A DNA stretch of 64,000 bases from NCBI GenBank assembly GCA_038373885.1, contig JAWZYV010019444.1, positions 248,001 to 312,000 of the forward strand. Direction: 5' to 3'. This document shows, in pieces, positions 58,139 to 64,000 of the stretch. The stretch is from Cheiracanthium punctorium. Its lineage: Eukaryota; Arthropoda; Arachnida; Araneae; Cheiracanthiidae. Position 1 is the first letter of the stretch, and each line of letters starts with the position of its first letter. The notes beneath the pieces were generated by a model. The model saw only the letters and a program-made list of their open reading frames with translations. It was not told the origin of the DNA and searched no databases. A program made the position numbers and the translations under genes.

Positions 58139-59031
58139 CAAGCAAAGAGGGAGTATTGCGCCAGTTTTAAAAAAGCTGAAATTTAATTCCTATTTCACAG
58201 TTTTCAAAAATCCCAAAGAATCTGAACCATAATCTGAAAGGCACATTTATTAGAAATTCGCTGGCACTCTCAAAAAAAAAAAAAAAAAAGCAAACCCACA
58301 ATAAATAAATAGATAAACATATATAAAACATCAGATCAATATTCCACCAGAGGGGTGATGGTGTAGGTGCGTAACACTATTATTTTCTACCAAACCAGTT
58401 TCTCTCCCAAAAACGTCCGAATAAAATACGGCAAAAAAGTGTATAAATATGGTTGGGGAGAAATGCGGACAAAAGAAAAAATATCCTAGGAAGAGAACTC
58501 CACCTTCCGAAGGAGCAGACAGACAAAAAATGTCTTGGATAATGTGAAAGAATGGGGGCAATGCTAGGGGTATGGTATTGTTCAGATAAGAGCCTCGTGG
58601 TAGGCTTTTATAATTCTGCAAGGTGACCTGATAAGAAGTTTGTGATATAGATTTTTTTTTTAAATAGGGGCGTTGTGGACACTGCTAAACTTTATTTTTT
58701 ACATGGAGTTTTTTAGAGTTGCCTTAAGGGTAAGTGAACTTTAAAGATTCCAAGAAAAGCATTTAAAATAAGGAATTTCAATGCGTTTGATTTAACTGTT
58801 GGTGAAAATAGATGTTGGGTTAAATTCATATTTTCAACGAGTTTGTAGCAATAAAAGCCTCTGATTTAGCAAGTTTTTAAGAGAATCATTTAAGGCAGAT
58901 ATTCGAACACATCAGAATATAGAATTTAATCCTAAGAAGTTTTTAAGGAAATCAAGAATTAACACTCTTCTCGAATTTTATCTTCTTGCCATGAATCTTT
59001 TTGCTTCCACATACTATTTATATAGAATATG
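58139..59031. other. Unassigned, partly GC-richer DNA
   Basis: A poly-A tract (18 bp) lies at 58272-58289. From 58340 to 58620 the composition is more balanced; the minus strand is open for 96 codons but low-complexity, without splice signals. No repeat boundary was recognised. Confidence 0.4.
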
Positions 59032-59547
59032 CAGGGTGTGTCACAATTCCCTCCCGGGTTTGCAACGTTTATGAAAAATAATCTATTACCAATACAGCAA
59101 AAAAGGCGATTTTACTGAAGAAAGAAACATTACAGGTTTTGTTTCACAAATAACGAGCTTCCTCGTCGTTTGATTGGTCGAGGTTCTGAAGACGACAATC
59201 GCCTTTTTCCGTGGCCACCTCGCTCTCCGGACCAGACTCCATGCGATTTTTATATGGTCTTACATAAAGGATCGTATTTTCGTGCCTCTTATGACTCATT
59301 TAAAAGATTAACGAAGAAAAGGATCAAAACCTTATTCTCTACAATTGATCGCGACATGATAAAGCGAGTGTGGAGCGGGAAGAATATGACTTTATACTTT
59401 ATATCTGCCACATCACTAAAGGTTCACATATTGAATATTTGTGAAACAAAACTTGTAACATTTATTTATTCAATAAAGTAAACTTTGATGCTGTATTGGT
59501 AATATATTAAGTCTTCCAAACCCGGTTGGGAATTGTGACACACCCTG
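59032..59547 (+). mobile_element. Tc1/mariner-type element, internally deleted (516 bp)
   Basis: The ends CAGGGTGTGTCACAATTCCC and its inverse GGGAATTGTGACACACCCTG are perfectly paired for 19 bp or more. The pairing continues inward with gaps to about 125 bp (TATTACCAATACAGCA; TTACAnGTTTTGTTTCACAA). The right flank starts TA; the left flank reads TG, probably a mutated TA. The element keeps only the C-terminal part of its transposase, so it cannot move by itself. Confidence 0.88.
59170..59481 (+). pseudogene. Tc1/mariner transposase, C-terminal remnant
   Basis: The frame carries IGRGSEDDNRLFPWPPRSPD and then QTPCDF, matching the catalytic-core signature WPPRSPDLTPCDFFLWG of Tc1/mariner-superfamily transposases. 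The D of the PCDF block is the likely third acidic residue. The following 80 residues fit the usual tail, including a TIDRDMIKRVW block. The N-terminal DNA-binding domain and the first two catalytic aspartates are absent because the element is internally deleted. About 100 residues remain of a protein normally near 340-350. The stop lies inside the right terminal repeat. This is not a working enzyme. Confidence 0.85.
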
Positions 59548-60229
59548 TATATTTATAGTCTATCATCTAGTTTACACTCTCCGAACGATAAAATCTCTTC
59601 TGATCTTCATTAGATGCAATCCTTTTGCCTCCATGTGCAGAGCTTAATTTAACACTTCTATAGCATTCAAAGTGGAAGTTATTACACTGTGATTCTTTGC
59701 TTGAGCAAGAATTAAAATATCGTTAAACACAAGGTTCCTTGACAATGATCAAGTTGAGAAATTTTCATATAACATATTCAACAATTACAGTAGAGTAGTG
59801 ATTTAGATATTTTTTTGACGAAATATACCCTTAAGCTCGGTTATTCTCTATGGTGGATTTGGTTACCTTAAATTTTGAGTAGGTTTCTTTGGGTATATTT
59901 GTTATTCCCATTTGATTTTGATTAATATCCTGGAAATCAGTTATCATTTGATAATACGATTTTATTTTGCTTATATAGGCACTTTAAATTTTGTTCATTC
60001 ATATTCAAAAGCAATTGACTTTAGTTAAACAATCGAAAGTCGTATTCATCTAACTTTATAAAAAAGTAAACCAACTACCGAAATACTAAGTGGCTTTTAA
60101 AATTCTAGGAATAAGGAAGAAAACATGCGATCATACAGCTTCATTAACAGCATCGTAATAAAATTTCTCACCAATGGCTTCTCTGAGTCATGCTTCCTTT
60201 TCTTTATCCATACGAATTGCTCACGCATG
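59548..60229. other. AT-rich non-coding DNA
   Basis: No gene or repeat was recognised. Confidence 0.5.
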
Positions 60230-60297
60230 AACTTTTTCGTTTTAGTACCCCCTCCGGAGATTAACCGCACCCCCTTAAGAAAATTCTAGATCCACCC
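60230..60297. mobile_element. Terminal block of a decayed element
   Basis: TACCCCCTCCGGAGATTAAC followed by CGCACCCCCTTAAG and then TTCTAGATCCACCCTCG reads, inverted, as a CnAGGGTGGATCTAGAATTTT terminus typical of hAT-like repeats. The left end was not found. The terminal CTG is disrupted to CTCG. Confidence 0.35.
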
Positions 60298-60553
60298 TCG
60301 TCAGACAGAATACGCCCTAATCTGAAAATGATCACGTAGTGCTATCATTGTTAGGCTTCAAAACGAATTCCTGAACCCGCTTTGCAGAATGTGGTTATGA
60401 ATAGAATATACTTTTAATAAAGCATTAAAATATAACAGACGATAAATTTGAAAACAGCTAATGCAGTATTAAGGATAATTTTTCTTCCGATATCCTGAAT
60501 TTTCATTTAAAATTGTATATTATGTATGTGTTGTGTATGTACATAGGTGAGGG

Positions 60554-60740
60554 CATAGGCGCCGGCCGCATAGGGCATTGGGGGGCAATGCCCCCCCTGA
60601 ATTTTTGTATGCAGTGTTTTCCCTTGCTTTTTTGCTCTTTCCAACATGTTAACCATACGTTAAAGTAGTCTTTGCCCCCCCCTCCTTGAGTAGTCTTTGC
60701 CCCCCTTTCCCCCCTGGGAAATATTCTGCCGGTGCCCATG
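60554..60740. mobile_element. hAT-like MITE (187 bp)
   Basis: The termini CATAGGCGCCGGC and GCCGGTGCCCATG are inverted repeats with two mismatches. A perfect 8-bp duplication GGTGAGGG lies at 60546-60553 and 60741-60748. The interior contains poly-C/poly-G rich blocks (GGGGGGCAATGCCCCCCC) and a repeated AGTAGTCTTTGCCCCCC unit. It is non-coding. Confidence 0.88.
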
Positions 60741-60748
60741 GGTGAGGG

Positions 60749-62174
60749 CATGCTCTGCTCATGCTGAACATAGATTGTGCGATGCCTTCTGTTCTTTCAT
60801 CCCCGTTCTTTTGATAGTAGCTCACACAGATGGTTTCCTTCTTCTTTTCTCCAGCCAAAATCCAAAATCGAAATACGCACGTGCAAAGAACATGAATCGA
60901 AACTAAATAACAATGAAACAGCATCGTTAATTTAACTAAAAGATGAACCTAGATTGCCGTATCTCTGATGACATGTAAAAACAAAAAAATTTGTTTTCTA
61001 AAGAGACTTAAACTCTGATTCGAGGAACGATAGTTTCAGTATGAACGTTTCAAACAAATTCAACTGTTTGCATCATGTGATATATATCACCTGTTTGCGA
61101 TGTAGAAGATGACTGTGCAGAATGCAATCACAGCAGGAACACACTCTGATGTAAATTATTAGTGTTCATAATAAAAAAATATTTTGCCTATATAATTGGT
61201 GTATTGGTGCCTTTTTCTAAGTTCAGGACTCTAGCAGTAAGCCCAAAGCCTCCGATACTGTCCGAAATCTGATTTCTTTATTCCAAGTAGTGAACTTAGG
61301 AGCATTTTTTAAGGAGATTCTGAAGGGAGAACGGAACTGCTCCTTTTATCCACAGTATTTTTAAGGTTTAAACATAAACAGGTCAGAAACTGCTAATTTC
61401 CAACAAGAAAAACGATTACGGAATTTTGAAGAGGAGCTCTCTCAACGAGCTTTTACCTAAGCAAACCGATACTTTTCAACTAACGCAAATTTATTTTTAA
61501 GATAAAAAAAGTACTACACTTTATTTCAATATTACTAAAAAAGCTTTTCTATTTGACATTTGTGTACATCTACTTGTATTTCTTTATAAGATAATGATGC
61601 GTATAATTGGTAGCTTATTTCATAATAAACATACGAGCAAGTTCATTATTGCTTAAAATTCCCTACGATATTATAAAGCATACTGATACTTTGCATGCAT
61701 TTAGATCTGCAACATAAACATCAAAGCCGTACAAATTAATCATAGTGTGCTCAAAAATATTTAAATGACTATTATTTTTAGAATGACGTAAGCATGAACT
61801 ATTTTTTTTTTAAATGGCGAAAAGTTTGTGATGTTTATTTAATAAACACGAAAGTATACTTCGTCCTTCAGCAGTCACACTATTGGTTATTGCTGCACTT
61901 ATGTTTTTTCGCAGGTCAGCCTCACAAGAATGTTAATGATTCTTTAAAAGAGTTCTCAGCTTAAACTGTTCGCAAATACTTCAGTAACATTTTTTTTATA
62001 ATACGTATATATTTTCAAGTAGTACATATATAAAAATAACGGTTTTATTTATTTCTACAAAAAAAAAAAAAATATTTTGGTCAATGAACTTACATAAATT
62101 ACAAAACGGGAAAATAAAAACTTTCAGATTGTTTACAATCAGTTAATGCACACTGGAGTAATTTTTTTTTAAAT
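60749..62174. other. AT-rich non-coding DNA
   Basis: No gene was recognised. The sequence near 60750-60900 is slightly GC-richer but has no splice-supported frame. Confidence 0.45.
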
Positions 62175-62178
62175 TTAG

Positions 62179-62467
62179 CCTTTAAATGCAATTTTTAACA
62201 CGTCCGCTGTCGACCACGTGATGGCCACGGGTATAAGCTAAATTTCCTATATTAATTTTTGAGACTAACTAATTAATTTTTCGAAAAACACGCAGTCGGA
62301 AAGAAATATTGGAAATTTCTATTGTTCACGACATAAATAATTTATTATTTAAAAAAAAATATATTTTGTATGTGAAATGGACATACGAAATTTGGCTTGT
62401 ACTCTAATCCGGTCGTGAATCTATTTTAAAGACATAACGCAAATATTCATTGCTATGCATTTAAGGG
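62179..62467. mobile_element. Third TTAA-type MITE candidate (289 bp)
   Basis: The left end CCTTTAAATGCAATT is preceded by TTAG (62175-62178). The right end, read inward, is CCCTTAAATGCATAG and is followed by TTAA (62468-62471). The terminal repeat is only 11-13 bp. The left subterminal zone is GC-rich (CGTCCGCTGTCGACCACGTG). TTAA and a CCC start suggest piggyBac-type origin; the short repeat keeps confidence moderate. Confidence 0.45.
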
Positions 62468-62471
62468 TTAA

Positions 62472-64000
62472 GTTGTTGAGATACAATGGGCTAAACTAAT
62501 GCATACAATTTCACAGCAAACTGAAACATACTCCTTTCAACGAACGATAACATATCTATGGTATTTATCTAGCTTTGCTTTAGATATAAGAACAGGAAGC
62601 ATAAACTATAGCGTTCCGTCTAGCCTAGACATACATCTTTTTTTCTTCATACCTTTGAATGAATTTTACTGATAACGGAGTTTTAAATTTTCTATAACAA
62701 TTTTCTTACACGCATTCTTTTGTACATTAAGGCATACTTCTTTTTCCCCCTCCGAAGTTGCAACAGCTGCAGACGTGGCTTGAAAAAGCAGAATATTTCT
62801 TAAAACTAGTTTCCCGAAATAGTTCTTTCCCTCCAGTTTCTTCCTATCTTTCGGGTTCCCATTAACTTACATAGATGAGTCATAGAAAATTATTTTTTCT
62901 TTGCAGTTATATCCAGTTCCTTTGCGGCTTCCCTTACCTCCCCCCCCCATCCCGCACATACACACACACTTACAGGATTGTACAGAATTCTTTTTACTGT
63001 TTTAGCATTCCCACAAAGGTGATTTTAACAAGTTTTATGCGTCACCTGTTCGAAAAAACTCGTCAAGATATTTTATTTATTTATTATTTTTTCTAAAGTT
63101 CGAATGTTTTCTTTAAATCATTATTATATTATTCCTTACAGCCGGTCAAATGCTTGAAATTTGGCAATACCTACGACGTGACAGAGTAGTTTTTTATAGT
63201 ATTAACTCATTGCAAGATAGGTATAACGAAACAAATAAGTATCTAAGCAATTTATAAATAACTTTGAATGTTTTTATTGGAGTGTTAGTTTAGTAGAAAA
63301 TATTCCATGATTTTTTTCCTAATACTGCCTCCACAACAATAGTCAATGATTGTGAGATAGTAAATGATAATTAGAGTGAGATAGTTAATTATTCATTCGT
63401 ATTATCGTTGTTCAGAATATAATTTAAAGAAATTTAACAATAAAAATACTTATAGTAGGGCGTTAAGCTTAAACAAATTTGCAGTTATATGCAACTAAGT
63501 CGTGGATCTCAAGAATGTCTAGAACACGTTTGAAGCATTTTTTTTTTATTACATACTCAAATAAATTTCTATGGTAACAACATTAACAGAGCTAACAAGA
63601 AGTGCAGAGAGATAAAGGAAATATCAGAAATAGTAAAAATAAAAGTATTTACTACATTTTACTGCATAATATTTCAGTTAAAATTCTGAAAATAACTATT
63701 TTAAGAAGTAACATCTTGATAAAATTTTTGTTTCACATTAAAAACAAAAAAGAACCAGTTTATGAATCCCATATTTGAGTACAAACGCACGAAGCTATAA
63801 AAAGAAGCTCTAAATTTTTTTATGACCCCCGCCCACTCGCATTCCATGTTTAGAAGCAGGTACAATCAGCAAAGCATTTTCCCCCACTTTTCCGTTTCTG
63901 AACATTTTCAACTTTAAAGACGATCCACTCCCCAAATGTTTCATCGACCCCCGAAGGCCCTCCTTCTAAACAAGAAATTGTAAAGGTGGATTTCTACGTA
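62472..64000. other. AT-rich DNA, with a C-rich element fragment at the right edge
   Basis: Nothing gene-like. From about 63825 the sequence contains GACCCCCGCCC and CATCGACCCCCGAAGGCCCT blocks, in the style of the C-rich ends of hAT-like elements above. It may belong to an element that runs past the window edge. Confidence 0.35.

Overview
This is a eukaryotic window that is AT-rich, strongly repetitive and almost gene-free. It has no operons, no dense open reading frames and no rRNA or intact tRNA. It carries tRNA-derived SINEs, cut-and-paste DNA elements (hAT, Tc1/mariner and TTAA-target types), fold-back elements, long poly-T/poly-A runs and AT/TA microsatellites. A transposase remnant with the WPPRSPDxTPCDF signature, common in arthropod Tc1/mariner copies, makes an arthropod the best guess. 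The AT richness and repeat load would suit an arachnid such as a spider, but that is inference. The segment looks intergenic or like the inside of a very large intron.

Region by region: 1-9 kb is crowded with small hAT-type elements (332-703, 2970-3234, 3564-3890, 6452-6915, 8625-9016), most with readable 8-bp target duplications, plus two SINE copies. 9-15 kb is plain AT-rich DNA, except for a CRE/TATA cluster near 11.93 kb and a candidate exon at 12.28 kb. 15-30 kb has two TTAA-element copies, a near-consensus CTCF-type motif, three SINE copies and a CpG-rich CCAAT/TATA promoter candidate at 24.75-24.86 kb. 32.3-33.5 kb holds two different TTAA-flanked elements sharing one TTAA. 38.3 kb has two related hairpins. 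43.7-48.9 kb is a cluster of four copies of the main TTAA family, one nested in an 846-bp fold-back element, with a mariner MITE beside them. 51.5-52.0 kb has the best candidate coding exon (minus strand, Cys-rich, sequon-rich). 55.3-56.4 kb is a mariner-like element containing another TTAA-family copy. 56.66 kb carries an RFX X-box/CCAAT pair. 58-62.5 kb holds further MITEs and the decayed transposase.

The strongest novel signal is the main TTAA family: eight copies here, of which the full ones are 412-473 bp. It is flanked by TTAA (TTAT in one copy), has terminal CCCTTTnAnGCG, and has an internal inverted repeat of about 120 bp that is complete in one copy and reduced or half-present in the others. 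Each copy carries a perfect YY1/Pho-type motif. No gene product could be named with confidence except the transposase fragment. Coding-exon calls rest on splice-site-like signals and open frames only.
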